NCBI RefSeq assembly: GCF_004569505.1
Contig: NZ_SPPK01000003.1
Location: forward strand, 248,001 to 312,000
From: Dysgonomonas mossii
GTDB lineage: Bacteria; Bacteroidota; Bacteroidia; Bacteroidales; Dysgonomonadaceae
Direction: 5' to 3'
DNA: 64,000 nt
This document shows, piece after piece, positions 47,525-57,446 of the stretch. Numbering within the stretch: position 1 is the stretch's first letter; every line of letters starts with the position of its first letter. The position numbers and the translations under genes are program-made. Under the pieces are notes generated by a model. It worked only from the letters and a program-made list of their open reading frames with translations. It ran no database searches and was not told the DNA's origin.

Positions 47525-47580
47525 GTGACAAAAGGTGGCACTTTAAAACATGCTTAAAAGTGTCACTTTTGTCACTTTTT
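47525..47580 (+). terminator. long hairpin downstream of beta-barrel gene
   Basis: Left arm 47525-47544 and right arm 47557-47575 pair over about 19 bp with one mismatch and one bulge (GTGACAAAAG... with ...CTTTTGTCAC), loop of 12, followed by five Ts. It lies 105 bases after the stop. It may be a terminator or a small repetitive palindrome; CACTTTTT recurs at 47627-47634 and 47650. Confidence 0.55.
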
Positions 47581-47654
47581 GATTGTAAGTAGCTGATATT
47601 TAGTGAATATGTCTTTGGCTGAATTGTCACTTTTTAGACTTTTATCGACACTTT

Positions 47655-48374
47655 TTATGGTTTATAGTTGATTCCGGCTTTGCGTGCCTGAGCATGTTGC
47701 AGTCTTCTGGGAACATTATAGAGCCTGCCATCTTTTATCAGTCGCGAACCGGTTTGCTTAAACCAGAATGATATGTTATTCGCTATACATAGCTTGTGCA
47801 GTTCCATAATCCAGTCGAAATTGCAAGGGCGTGCATCTTGACCCGATTCGCCTCCGGCTGTAATATGCTCTACCCATGACCCGATGTAAGGGTTCAGGTC
47901 TATCCTTTCCAAGAGAGGTTCGCATATAATCATTTTGTGTTTGATGGGAGCAGCTTTGTAAATAGGTAGCCTGTAATCGGCTCTGTCTTGATTTTCTACG
48001 GTGCAGCAAATGGTGACATTGTCGTAGCCATCGCCCCAATCGTCGGGAAGCCCTACTGTCAGCCGATCGATGCGTTTGGTTATCATCAGAAAGGTTAGGT
48101 CGCTTCGTTCCCGTATCATTCGCCAAGCTTCGGGACGCCATTGATCTGCGTCTTTGTTGAAGAAGTCGGATGTGAAACAGGTATATACTTCTGTGCCGGA
48201 TGGTATTTTGTATTCTCCGTTTCTCTTTTTCCGGATGGGTACATCGAAGCTTTTTGTTTGGGTTACAATCGTGCTGTCTATGCCTCGTCTTGCATCACCA
48301 CGATACACATAGCAGTGTTTGCAACCTTCGCTTATCTTGTGACAGCCGTGCCACGGATTCCATAGTGCTGACAT
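47655..48374 (-). CDS. DUF5131 (phage Gp37/Gp68-like) protein
   Basis: A 239-residue protein taking the ATG at 48374, because the family begins close to the SALWNPWHGC segment; in-frame ATGs further upstream (48380, 48410) are possible. A CHKISEGCKHC cluster (C-x6-C-x2-C) near residue 10 could bind an Fe-S cluster, and FTSDFF, ITKRIDRL, CTVENQDRAD and GGESG-DARP match the DUF5131/Gp37-Gp68 family. Members occur in phages, plasmids and chromosomes and look related to radical-SAM enzymes; no reaction is known. No phage gene is near. Confidence 0.83.
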   Translation of the reverse strand: MSALWNPWHGCHKISEGCKHCYVYRGDARRGIDSTIVTQTKSFDVPIRKKRNGEYKIPSGTEVYTCFTSDFFNKDADQWRPEAWRMIRERSDLTFLMITKRIDRLTVGLPDDWGDGYDNVTICCTVENQDRADYRLPIYKAAPIKHKMIICEPLLERIDLNPYIGSWVEHITAGGESGQDARPCNFDWIMELHKLCIANNISFWFKQTGSRLIKDGRLYNVPRRLQHAQARKAGINYKP

Positions 48375-48489
48375 AATCATTCTTTGTGACTTCAAATATA
48401 AGAAAAGCATAGTGAGTTTTTCACTTTATACCAAAAGTTTATATCTTTGTGCACCCATGTAAATTGATTATAAATAACAACCATATAAT

Positions 48490-49809
48490 ATGTTCGAAAG
48501 TTTAAGTAATAGATTAGAGCGCTCGTTTAAGATACTGAAGGGTGAAGGTAAAATCACCGAAATAAATGTTGCGGAAACCCTAAAGGATGTTCGCCGTGCT
48601 TTATTAGATGCCGACGTAAACTATAAGACAGCAAAACAGTTTACCGAGACTGTGAAGGAAAAGGCAATGGGGCAGAATGTGCTTACTGCCGTTAAGCCTG
48701 AGCAATTGATGGTGAAGATAGTTCATGACGAACTTGCTTCCTTGATGGGTGGAACCGCTACAGATGTTCATCTGAAAGGCAATCCGGCTGTAATCCTTAT
48801 GTCGGGTCTTCAGGGTTCGGGTAAGACTACTTTCTCAGGTAAGCTTGCCAAGATGCTGAAGTCTAAGAAAGGTAAGAATCCGTTACTTGTAGCCGGAGAC
48901 GTTTACCGTCCTGCTGCGATCGAACAGTTGAAGATATTAGGAGAGCAAATCGAAGTTCCTGTATATTGGGAAGAGGGAAGCAAGAACCCGGTACAGATCG
49001 CTCAAAATGCAATTAAGCATGCAAAGCAAAATGGGCATGACCTTGTCATCGTCGATACCGCCGGACGTTTGGCTATTGATGAGGAGATGATGAAAGAGAT
49101 CACAGCGATTAAAGATGCTGTGAAACCTGATGAGATTCTCTTTGTAGTAGACTCCATGACGGGACAGGATGCGGTGAATACTGCGAAGGAATTTAATGAC
49201 AGGCTCAACTTCGACGGGGTAGTACTTACCAAGCTCGATGGTGATACGCGTGGTGGTGCTGCGCTTTCTATCCGCTCGGTTGTAGACAAGCCAATCAAGT
49301 TTGTGGGTACAGGCGAAAAGATGGACGCATTGGATGTATTCCACCCTGAGCGTATGGCAGACCGTATCTTGGGTATGGGTGACATCGTTTCACTCGTAGA
49401 AAGAGCACAGGAGCAATACGATGAAGAAGAAGCTCGTCGCCTGCAAAAGAAAATAGCAAAGAATCAGTTTGACTTCAACGACTTTATCGGACAAATACAG
49501 CAAATCAAAAAGATGGGTAACCTGAAGGATTTGGCGTCTATGATTCCGGGAGTTGGTAAGGCTATTAAAGATATGGATATTGACGATGATGCTTTCAAGA
49601 GTATCGAAGCTATTATTTATTCGATGACACCCAAAGAGCGTTCAACTCCTGAGATCTTGAACGGAAGCCGCCGTGAGCGTATCGCTAAAGGTAGCGGAAC
49701 ATCTATCCAAGAGGTGAATAAGCTTATCAAGCAGTTTGACCAGACTCGTAAGATGATGAAGATGATGACTCAGATGAAGGGTGGCAAAATGCCGAATATG
49801 AGAAGGTAA
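48490..49809 (+). CDS. ffh: signal recognition particle protein Ffh
   Basis: 439 residues. The N domain with [15 protein letters not shown] precedes the G domain with P-loop GLQGSGKT (106-113), DTAGR, TKLDGD and GTGEK. The Met-rich M domain (about 325-439) ends [18 protein letters not shown] and binds 4.5S RNA and signal peptides. TATCTTTG at 48442-48449 is a probable -7 element. A perfect terminator follows. Confidence 0.98.
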   Translation: MFESLSNRLERSFKILKGEGKITEINVAETLKDVRRALLDADVNYKTAKQFTETVKEKAMGQNVLTAVKPEQLMVKIVHDELASLMGGTATDVHLKGNPAVILMSGLQGSGKTTFSGKLAKMLKSKKGKNPLLVAGDVYRPAAIEQLKILGEQIEVPVYWEEGSKNPVQIAQNAIKHAKQNGHDLVIVDTAGRLAIDEEMMKEITAIKDAVKPDEILFVVDSMTGQDAVNTAKEFNDRLNFDGVVLTKLDGDTRGGAALSIRSVVDKPIKFVGTGEKMDALDVFHPERMADRILGMGDIVSLVERAQEQYDEEEARRLQKKIAKNQFDFNDFIGQIQQIKKMGNLKDLASMIPGVGKAIKDMDIDDDAFKSIEAIIYSMTPKERSTPEILNGSRRERIAKGSGTSIQEVNKLIKQFDQTRKMMKMMTQMKGGKMPNMRR

Positions 49810-49830
49810 TTCTTTATAGAATGATATATA

Positions 49831-49870
49831 AAAAGAAAATCCGGATCATACGATCCGGATTTTCTTTTTT
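49831..49870. terminator. bidirectional terminator between ffh and trxB
   Basis: A perfect 17-bp stem (49831-49847 and 49852-49868) centred on ATCCGGATC-ATAC-GATCCGGAT, flanked by A-run and T-run, lying between two converging genes. It should stop transcription from both sides. Confidence 0.9.
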
Positions 49871-49884
49871 AGTATATAGATGCC

Positions 49885-50826
49885 TTACAGGCCTTTTTCG
49901 CTTAAGTATCTTTCTGCTTCTATCGCAGCTTGACAACCACTTCCGGCAGCTGTAATAGCTTGACGATATATGGGGTCGGCTACGTCTCCTGCGGCAAAAA
50001 CGCCTTCTACTCCTGTTTTCGGAGTACCTGGTGTTGTAATGATATATCCTACAGGGTCGAGGTTAAGCTGCGCCTTGAATATGTCAGTATTTGGCTTGTG
50101 TCCTATAGCAAGGAAGAATCCGTCGATTTTGATATCGAACTTTTCTTCGTTTGGTTCTCCTAGGTGTCTTACTACATGTACACCTTCTACGCCATTTTCG
50201 CCAAATAGTCCTGTAGCGTTACATTCGAATAAGATCTCTATTTTAGGATTTTGCATAGCTCTGTCTTGCATTACCTTCGATGCACGCAGATGTGCTTTAC
50301 GTACAATAAGATACACTTTCTCGGCTAGTCCAGCCAGATAGATAGCTTCTTCACAAGCAGTGTCTCCACCACCAACAACGGCTACAACCTTCTTGCGATA
50401 GAAGAATCCGTCGCATGTAGCACAAGCAGAAACGCCCATGCCAGCATATTTAGTTTCGTCTGATAGACCTAAGTATTTGGCACTCGCACCTGTTGCTATA
50501 ATAACAGTATCTGCTTCAATCACCTTTTCGCCGTCGATAGTTACTTTGTGTGGATGAGAAGAGAAGTCTGCCGCTGTAGCTATGCCAAAGCGTATATCAG
50601 CGCCAAAGCGTGTAGCCTGTTTTTTTAGGTCTTCCATCAGTTCGGGGCCGGTAATACCTTCAGGATATCCCGGGAAGTTTTCAACCTCGGTAGTTGTTGT
50701 TAATTGTCCTCCGGGTTGTATTCCTTCATATAGTACCGGAGAAAGATTTGCTCTCGACGCATAAATAGCTGCAGTGTATCCCGCAGGTCCTGAGCCAATA
50801 ATGAGGCAACGTACTTTTTCGTTCAT
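49885..50826 (-). CDS. trxB: thioredoxin reductase
   Basis: 313 residues, FAD/NADPH flavoenzyme. FAD-binding GSGPAGYTAA (11-20), redox-active Cys135-Ala-Thr-Cys138, NADPH-binding GGGDTACEEA and the C-terminal FAAGDV segment are visible. It reduces thioredoxin. It has its own promoter at 50863-50893 although it follows lolA on the same strand. Confidence 0.97.
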   Translation of the reverse strand: MNEKVRCLIIGSGPAGYTAAIYASRANLSPVLYEGIQPGGQLTTTTEVENFPGYPEGITGPELMEDLKKQATRFGADIRFGIATAADFSSHPHKVTIDGEKVIEADTVIIATGASAKYLGLSDETKYAGMGVSACATCDGFFYRKKVVAVVGGGDTACEEAIYLAGLAEKVYLIVRKAHLRASKVMQDRAMQNPKIEILFECNATGLFGENGVEGVHVVRHLGEPNEEKFDIKIDGFFLAIGHKPNTDIFKAQLNLDPVGYIITTPGTPKTGVEGVFAAGDVADPIYRQAITAAGSGCQAAIEAERYLSEKGL

Positions 50827-50862
50827 GTTTTATATTTTTATATGTTTTGTTTATATTTTATA

Positions 50863-50893
50863 CAAAGATATAGAATTTGCTTATATCCTCAAA
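50863..50893 (-). promoter_or_regulatory. Bacteroidetes-type promoter of trxB
   Basis: On the minus strand TTTG (50893-50890), a 19-base spacer and TATCTTTG (50870-50863), both exact consensus matches. Confidence 0.78.
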
Positions 50894-50939
50894 GGTTATT
50901 CGGTTCGTATTTTCTATGTAACGATAAACACAATCTATG

Positions 50940-51578
50940 TTATCTAAGGTCTACTATTTCTGCACTAGGATAATCTTTCTTATTGAAAGAAAAAGTAGCA
51001 TCGGAAATATTAGTTCCTGTTTGATAGCTTTTTATAGATAAGATATTTTGTATGCCGGCTTTATCTGTCAGTGTGATCTTTGAGAATACATTGCTGGCTT
51101 TATCTATTTGTACCAATATTTTGGTGATGTCTGCATTCTTCTTTTGGGGAATCAGTTCTATTTCCAAAACGGTTTTTCCTCCTGTTCTTTTTTCTCCTTT
51201 GTAGGATAGATTATAGCCTTTCTTATAAATACTGAAAAGCATAGAAGGGCTTATTCCTTGTAGCTCTGCACCTGTAGGATTGCTGATGTTTACCTCTTCA
51301 GTATCTTTTACATACACCCATTGTGTTTTACCGTCGAACCAAGTAATAGCATCGGGTATTTCTATCTTGAATTTGTCTCCCTTCATATAAGCCTTACCAT
51401 CGTAGCTATATACCAATTTAGCCTTTGTGTCTTTAGAGTCTAAAGTAAAGCTTGCTACAACCCCTCCGGCTTTGTTGTATGTTTCGGCAGCTTTGTCTAA
51501 GATCGATCGTGCATCTTGTGCAGAAATACTCAATGTGAATGCTAACAGTGATATAAGAGAAAGTAACTTTGTTTTCAT
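50940..51578 (-). CDS. lolA: LolA-like outer-membrane lipoprotein carrier
   Basis: A 212-residue periplasmic protein with a signal peptide (1-20). The half-barrel pattern of LolA is present: DARSILDKAAETYNKAGGVVASF, YSYDGKAYMKGDKFKI and DAITWFDGKTQWVY. It shuttles lipoproteins from the inner membrane to the outer membrane. Placement between ftsK and trxB is the usual order in Bacteroidales. Confidence 0.9.
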   Translation of the reverse strand: MKTKLLSLISLLAFTLSISAQDARSILDKAAETYNKAGGVVASFTLDSKDTKAKLVYSYDGKAYMKGDKFKIEIPDAITWFDGKTQWVYVKDTEEVNISNPTGAELQGISPSMLFSIYKKGYNLSYKGEKRTGGKTVLEIELIPQKKNADITKILVQIDKASNVFSKITLTDKAGIQNILSIKSYQTGTNISDATFSFNKKDYPSAEIVDLR

Positions 51579-51687
51579 CTTTTGTTATATTGTTTAGCCT
51601 TTTTGACTTTGTTATTCATTAAAGGTTTAAATATTAAACTAGCCTATTCTTTTTTTTCGGCAGAATGATATTGACCATTAAGGAGGC

Positions 51688-54180
51688 TTAGCCAAATGAA
51701 TTTAACTTCTGTTCTAAACTGTATTCGTCAGCAATAAGAACATCACGAGCTTTGCTTCCTTGCGTTGGTCCTACTATCCCTGCTGCTTCCAGTTGATCCA
51801 TCAGGCGACCTGCACGGTTGTATCCGATAGAGAATTTACGCTGTATTAGCGATGTAGATCCTTGCTGGTGAACTACGAGAAGACGTGCAGCTTCTTCAAA
51901 TAATGGGTCTCGATCGTTGAGGTCGATATTTCCAACTTTGTCTTCACCCATTTCTCCTATATATTCGGGTAGTTCGAATGCGCTCGAATAACCCTGTTGG
52001 TTTCCTATATATTGAGCTATGCCCTCTACTTCAGGAGTGTCGACGAAGGCGCACTGGATACGTACAAGGTCACTGCCCTGTGAGAAGAGCATATCTCCAC
52101 GTCCGATCAATTGATTGGCACCCGACATGTCAAGTATCGTGCGGGAGTCGATCTGTGAAGTGACACGGAAAGCCATACGGGCAGGGAAGTTCGCTTTTAT
52201 AGTTCCTGTAATGATATTTGTTGTCGGACGTTGTGTTGCTATCACCATGTGCATACCCACAGCACGAGCCTTTTGGGCAATACGGGCGATAGGCATTTCT
52301 ATCTCTTTTCCGGCAGTCATTATCAGGTCTCCAAACTCGTCGATGATAATAACCAGATAGGGGAGAAAGCGGTGTCCTTTCAATGGGTTTAGTCGGCGTT
52401 TGCGGAACTTCTCATTGTATTCTTTTATATTACGCACTCCGGCATTCATAAGCAGCTCATAACGATCATCCATCTCTTTAGTCAGAGAGTTTAGCGTCTG
52501 AGTTACTTTGGTAACATCGGTGATAATTGCTTTTTCTGCGTCAGGGAGTTTTGCCAGATAGTGTTTCTCTATTCTTGAATAAATATTGAACTCCACCATC
52601 TTTGGGTCAACTAACACCATCTTCATTTCGGCCGGATGCTTTTTGTATAGTAACGAAGTTATTATGGCATTCAAACCTACCGATTTTCCTTGTCCTGTTG
52701 CCCCTGCTACCAGTAAGTGAGGCATCTTGCATAGGTCGAACATGAAAATCTCATTCGTGATTGTCTTCCCTAAAGCAACGGGGAGATCGAAAGCACATTC
52801 CTGAAATTTGCGAGAGGCAATTACAGATTGCATGGATACTATTTGAGGATCTTTGTTCGGGACCTCAATTCCTATCGTTCCTTTACCCGGCATAGGGGCA
52901 ATAATACGTATACCCAGAGCCGAGAGGCTAAGAGCTATGTCATCTTCAAGGTTGCGGATCTTTGAGATACGTACACCTGCTTTTGGTACTATTTCGTATA
53001 GGGTGATTGTAGGTCCTACAGTTGCTTTGATGGATGTGATCTCGATGCCATAATTTTGTAAGGTCGTGATGATCTTACTCTTGTTGGCATTCTGTTCCTC
53101 CATATCCACTCCTTTGCCTGTCATGTCATATATTTTCAGCAATTCTGTAGATGGAAAATGGAAGTTGGATAGATCTTTGGTCGGATCGTATTCTTCCATC
53201 TCTTCGCCTTCGGGCAAGAAATCCGGAACATTTTCCGTATTTGTAAGCGGCTGAGGATTTACCGGAGGAGTAAATGTGTTTTGTGTAGGAGTAAATTCTT
53301 CATCCTCAGGGATAACAATCTCGAAGTCGTTGTCTATCTTCATCGAGGTTGCCGGCTTGTCCTTTGTTTTCTTATCCTTTGTTGTAGTTGTAGGCAATAT
53401 GAAGTCCTCCCCGAAGTCCTCCGTTTCGGGCGATTGATCATCCTCTTTTTTCTTTCTCCTTAGAAAGCTAAACCAGCTTTTCTTTTCTTCAGCCGGAAGC
53501 TCTTCTTCATATACCTCTTCTTCCTCTTCAATTATATTTTCTTCCTCCTGATTAGAGTTTTTTAGTGGGTTCTTAAATAGACCACGGAAGAATTCCATAG
53601 AAGCTTTCTTTGTAATGATAAGGAATATAATGAGTAGAAGAATGATAATCATAATAACGCCTGGTATACCCAATGCGGCTTCCAGTATTCTTTCTACCCA
53701 CATTCCGTGACGACCACCCCAAAGGATGTTGCTTCCGTCGTTTATCAGTCTGGAAATAAAAGCACATGTAATAGAACCCCACACAAGGGCATAAGCCATA
53801 AGCAGGAATGAACGGATAGCTGAAATGTTGACGACACGCATCAGTTTCAAGCCCATCAGGATGAGATATACAGGTATAAGCAAAGAGAATACTCCAAACC
53901 AATTGTTTATAAGCTTTTCTGCTACGAATGCACCTACAACGCCTGTCCAGTTGCTTATTTCCTGTTTGTGAGAAATAAGATCAAGAAAGAATTTATTTGT
54001 TACCTTGCTTTGGTCGGCAGCACCTGTAAAGAAAAATGATATTTCTCCCAGTAGTATGTATGCCCCAAAAAATGAGAGACAGACTCCCAATAAGAATTTT
54101 GTACGCTCTTTTTTTATGAATTCGATGAAAGAGGTTCTTTTATCTTGAGTTTTCTTTTTCCTGACTGTTTTTTTTGCCAT
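51688..54180 (-). CDS. ftsK: DNA translocase FtsK
   Basis: 830 residues. Four membrane helices lie in about 28-52, 95-115, 122-145 and 170-190; an acidic, low-complexity linker spans about 205-340; the motor domain carries Walker A GATGQGKS (493-500) and a Walker B in VIIIDEFGDLI; the C-terminal winged-helix gamma domain ends in FSIGYNRAGRLMDQLEAAGIVG. It pumps DNA at the septum so that the terminus region can be resolved. A TATCTTTG box on the minus strand (54241-54234) may be its -7 element. Confidence 0.96.
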   Translation of the reverse strand: MAKKTVRKKKTQDKRTSFIEFIKKERTKFLLGVCLSFFGAYILLGEISFFFTGAADQSKVTNKFFLDLISHKQEISNWTGVVGAFVAEKLINNWFGVFSLLIPVYLILMGLKLMRVVNISAIRSFLLMAYALVWGSITCAFISRLINDGSNILWGGRHGMWVERILEAALGIPGVIMIIILLLIIFLIITKKASMEFFRGLFKNPLKNSNQEEENIIEEEEEVYEEELPAEEKKSWFSFLRRKKKEDDQSPETEDFGEDFILPTTTTKDKKTKDKPATSMKIDNDFEIVIPEDEEFTPTQNTFTPPVNPQPLTNTENVPDFLPEGEEMEEYDPTKDLSNFHFPSTELLKIYDMTGKGVDMEEQNANKSKIITTLQNYGIEITSIKATVGPTITLYEIVPKAGVRISKIRNLEDDIALSLSALGIRIIAPMPGKGTIGIEVPNKDPQIVSMQSVIASRKFQECAFDLPVALGKTITNEIFMFDLCKMPHLLVAGATGQGKSVGLNAIITSLLYKKHPAEMKMVLVDPKMVEFNIYSRIEKHYLAKLPDAEKAIITDVTKVTQTLNSLTKEMDDRYELLMNAGVRNIKEYNEKFRKRRLNPLKGHRFLPYLVIIIDEFGDLIMTAGKEIEMPIARIAQKARAVGMHMVIATQRPTTNIITGTIKANFPARMAFRVTSQIDSRTILDMSGANQLIGRGDMLFSQGSDLVRIQCAFVDTPEVEGIAQYIGNQQGYSSAFELPEYIGEMGEDKVGNIDLNDRDPLFEEAARLLVVHQQGSTSLIQRKFSIGYNRAGRLMDQLEAAGIVGPTQGSKARDVLIADEYSLEQKLNSFG

Positions 54181-54394
54181 ATAGTGAAGCGGTAAAGCTT
54201 TTTATTTTTCTTTTAAGTAGGTTATCTTCGATACAAAGATAACTCTTTTTCAGAAAGATTATCCTTGCTGTTTCTTCTTTTATAAAGATATAAAAAGATA
54301 GTAAAATAAAAAGATTTATAAAAAATAGAAATATAATTAAACCTTTTAATGTTTTGCCAGTCACAGAAATCAGTCAAAAATAATTAAAAGGAAA

Positions 54395-57241
54395 ATGAAA
54401 AGGAATATCCCCATACTTTTATTTCTATGTGCATTTTTAGGATTGAGTGCACAATCGCAGACCACAGCGATAACAGGAACAGTATTCGACAATGAAATGA
54501 AAGAGCCGATAGAGATGGCCAGTATAAGAATCCTAAATGCTAGAGATAGTGCGTATGTAACTGGTACAGTGACGGACGAGAATGGAAAATTCAGCGTAGG
54601 AGTCAGACAAGGACGCTATATTGCTCAAATATCATTTATCGGATATACTGATCAGTACTTCAAAGCAAATGCCCAAAAGTCTGTGTCCCTAGGAGATATA
54701 TACATGAAGGAAGATGCTATTATGCTTGGGGAGGCTGTAGTGGAAGCTAAGGCTATAGAGGTACAAGTGAAAGGCGATACCATAGAATACAATGCCGACT
54801 CGTATAAAGCCCAGCAAAGCGATGTGGTAGAAGATATGATAAAACGAATGCCCGGAGCTGAAATAGATGAGAATGGAAAAATAACGATCAACGGAAGGGA
54901 AGTAAAGAAATTCCTTGTAGACGGAAAAGAATTTTTCAGCGATGATCCCAAAGTTGCATCTAAAAGTTTGCCCGCTAATATTATAGATAAGCTTCAGGTG
55001 CTTGATCGTAAATCTGACATGTCTCAGATGACCGGCTTTGATGATGGTGATGACGAAACCGTGATCAATCTAACGATAAAGAAAGGTATGAAGCAGGGTT
55101 TTATGGGCGATACTTATGTCGGCTATGGAAGTAAAAAGCGTTATGAGGCAAATGGGGTATTTAATTACATGCGCGATAATACTCAGTTTACACTGTTAGG
55201 AGGATTAAATAATACAAATAATGCCAGTTTCTCAGATTTTGCCTCGAGTGCATTTAGTGGACGAGGCGGAGGACGACTGAGATTCGGAGCGAACAATGGA
55301 GTTGCAAAAACACTGAATGGAGGGTTTAACTTTGCTACTGAGTATTCGGACAAGCTAAAATATGGAGGAAATGTTCGGTATGGCTCTGTTGATAATGATG
55401 TGTCTAGTATTACAAGCAGAAGATTTACAGGAACGAGCCAAACACAAAACGGAAATTCTCTTGGGAATAATAAAAGTGATAATTTCGGTGCAAATTTTCG
55501 CTTCGAATGGACTCCCGATTCATTGACAAAGATCGTTTTCAGACCCAATATTCAATACAATAAGAACATAAATGATCAGACAGCAGAGAGTGAAACTTCA
55601 TTTGCCGATAATCCTGAGAGAGACTACAAGGAATCGTCTTGGAATACGGTTGATGGGAAAGGTCTTTCCTTAAGTGGTAACCTTGATGTCAGTCGTAAGT
55701 TGAATAGTCGGGGACGAGTATTGAGTTTCAGTTTTTCGGGAGGTCTGAATAATTCGGATAGCGAAGGCTATGATTACTCTCATTCTATCTATGCAGACCC
55801 TCTTAAGAATGATTCGATCAGGGATCAAAAGTCATTGCAAGATGACAAAGGTTATAACTGGCGTGCATTTGTTTCGTATGTAGAGCCTTTGGGTAGAAAC
55901 AATTTTTTGCAATTAACTTATAATGTACGTAACAATCATTCTGAAACTGACCGCAAGGCATACAATAAAGATGCTGAAGGAAATTATAATGTGATAGCGG
56001 AAGAATATACACGCAATGTGAAGAATGATTTCCTTAATCAAAATGTCTCTCTGAATTTTAAATCGATTAGAGAGAAATTTGACTATACATTGGGCGTTGG
56101 ATTAGAACCATCTAGATCTAAGACTAGTATTTTTCAGCCCGGGCAACCGGAAAAAGATATAAAGCCACGTAATTCGCTAAGTTTTGCTCCTAATGCTCAG
56201 TTTAATTATAAATGGGATAGAAGAAACACACTTCGAGTAGATTATAGCGGAAGAACATCGCAGCCTACCACAACCCAGCTATATGATGGTATTATCTCTC
56301 AAAGCGGATTTGATGTTACTTATGGTAATCCCGATTTGAAACCAAGTTTTCAACATAGTTTGAGAGGACGATATCAGAATTTCAACACAAACAGAAACTC
56401 TAACTTATCAGTCTTTACAAATTTCAATTATACGATGGATGCTATCGTAAACGTTTCTACATACAAGGATCAGGGACGTGAAATGACTTATAAGAATGTG
56501 GATGGTAATATGGATGGATTTATGGGAGTGACATATAATACTCCTCTGCGAAATAAGAAGTTTTCGATTAATACATTCACAATGGGTAGATATGCTCGCA
56601 GCACTACATTTATAAATGCAAAAGAAAATAAGGCGGATACATATAACTTTAGAGAAAATATGACATTGCAGTTTCGCACCGGCTCTCTTGATGATCAGAT
56701 AAGAACGTTGAGTGATGCTCGCTTTTTGTTGAATATCGGCGGTAACTTCGGATATAACAATATAAAAAATACCATTTCAACCGATCAGGACAGAGAGACA
56801 TTTAATTATGGAGCGAAGGGTGACTTCACCACTTATTTACCTTTGGGGCTCACTTTGCAATCCGATATTCAATATTCGACTAACTCGGGTTATACTAGCG
56901 GATATAAGTTGAACGAGTGGTTGTGGAATGCTTCGTTAACTTATAATATGGATTCGATGCTAAAAGGTATATTTAAAAATAAGTATACAGGAAATGCTCT
57001 GTTGCGCTTTAAAATATATGACATCTTACAGCAGAGGAGTAATATAAATATCGATCAAAATGCATTATATATACAGGAGTCCATATCTAATACGATCAAC
57101 AGCTACTTCATGGTCAATTTTGTGTATAAGTTCCAGATCTTTGGAAAAGGTACAAAAAGAGAAGATATGGATGGAGGAGATAGAGGCTGGGGAGGTAGAG
57201 GCCCCGGAGGTCATCCGGGAGGAGGCCCTATAGTGTTTTAA
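54395..57241 (+). CDS. outer-membrane beta-barrel protein with carboxypeptidase-like N-domain (TonB-receptor-like)
   Basis: 948 residues with a signal peptide (about 1-20). A CarboxypepD_reg-like domain (about 25-110: GTVFDNEMKEPIEMASI, YVTGTVTDENGKFSV) is followed by a plug-like region (DVVEDMIKRMPGAEIDENG, KKFLVDGKEFFSDDPKVA) and a large barrel of the OMP_b-brl_3 type. The extreme C-terminus is Gly/Arg/Pro-rich (GGRGPGGHPGGGPIVF), replacing the usual aromatic end. Such proteins are abundant in Bacteroidetes outer membranes; ligand unknown. No SusD partner is present. Confidence 0.88.
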   Translation: MKRNIPILLFLCAFLGLSAQSQTTAITGTVFDNEMKEPIEMASIRILNARDSAYVTGTVTDENGKFSVGVRQGRYIAQISFIGYTDQYFKANAQKSVSLGDIYMKEDAIMLGEAVVEAKAIEVQVKGDTIEYNADSYKAQQSDVVEDMIKRMPGAEIDENGKITINGREVKKFLVDGKEFFSDDPKVASKSLPANIIDKLQVLDRKSDMSQMTGFDDGDDETVINLTIKKGMKQGFMGDTYVGYGSKKRYEANGVFNYMRDNTQFTLLGGLNNTNNASFSDFASSAFSGRGGGRLRFGANNGVAKTLNGGFNFATEYSDKLKYGGNVRYGSVDNDVSSITSRRFTGTSQTQNGNSLGNNKSDNFGANFRFEWTPDSLTKIVFRPNIQYNKNINDQTAESETSFADNPERDYKESSWNTVDGKGLSLSGNLDVSRKLNSRGRVLSFSFSGGLNNSDSEGYDYSHSIYADPLKNDSIRDQKSLQDDKGYNWRAFVSYVEPLGRNNFLQLTYNVRNNHSETDRKAYNKDAEGNYNVIAEEYTRNVKNDFLNQNVSLNFKSIREKFDYTLGVGLEPSRSKTSIFQPGQPEKDIKPRNSLSFAPNAQFNYKWDRRNTLRVDYSGRTSQPTTTQLYDGIISQSGFDVTYGNPDLKPSFQHSLRGRYQNFNTNRNSNLSVFTNFNYTMDAIVNVSTYKDQGREMTYKNVDGNMDGFMGVTYNTPLRNKKFSINTFTMGRYARSTTFINAKENKADTYNFRENMTLQFRTGSLDDQIRTLSDARFLLNIGGNFGYNNIKNTISTDQDRETFNYGAKGDFTTYLPLGLTLQSDIQYSTNSGYTSGYKLNEWLWNASLTYNMDSMLKGIFKNKYTGNALLRFKIYDILQQRSNINIDQNALYIQESISNTINSYFMVNFVYKFQIFGKGTKREDMDGGDRGWGGRGPGGHPGGGPIVF

Positions 57242-57254
57242 ATACACAAAAAAG

Positions 57255-57286
57255 AAAATCCGTAATTTAATTATTGCGGATTTTTT
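57255..57286 (+). terminator. terminator after outer-membrane protein gene
   Basis: A 12-bp stem AAAATCCGTAAT (57255-57266) / ATTGCGGATTTT (57273-57284) with one G-T pair, 6-base loop, followed by Ts. Confidence 0.78.
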
Positions 57287-57366
57287 GCTTTTATAAATAT
57301 GGAGTTGTAATCAGTAAAAAATATTGTAATGTGGATTTAGAATAGTTAAAATACCTAGAAATGGTG

Positions 57367-57398
57367 ATTGTAGGATTTTCTTGATTTTTATACCTTCG
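57367..57398 (+). promoter_or_regulatory. promoter of the TonB-dependent receptor gene
   Basis: ATTG (57367-57370), 20-base spacer, TACCTTCG (57391-57398). Each box departs from the consensus at one position, so it is weaker than the others listed. Confidence 0.5.
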
Positions 57399-57446
57399 CG
57401 TCGCATCCAGAAACAACAATTTATCTATTCTTATTTTAAACACACT

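Noticed and set aside
47655..48374. Prophage remnant around the DUF5131 gene
   Set aside because: No integrase, structural gene, terminase or attachment-site repeat is visible nearby; neighbours are ordinary chromosomal genes.
54140..54364. Minus-strand ORF of 74 residues with a hydrophobic N-terminus, overlapping the start of ftsK
   Set aside because: It overlaps ftsK in another frame, has no homology I recognise, and its upstream sequence has no good promoter; the AT-rich intergenic sequence yields hydrophobic codons by chance.
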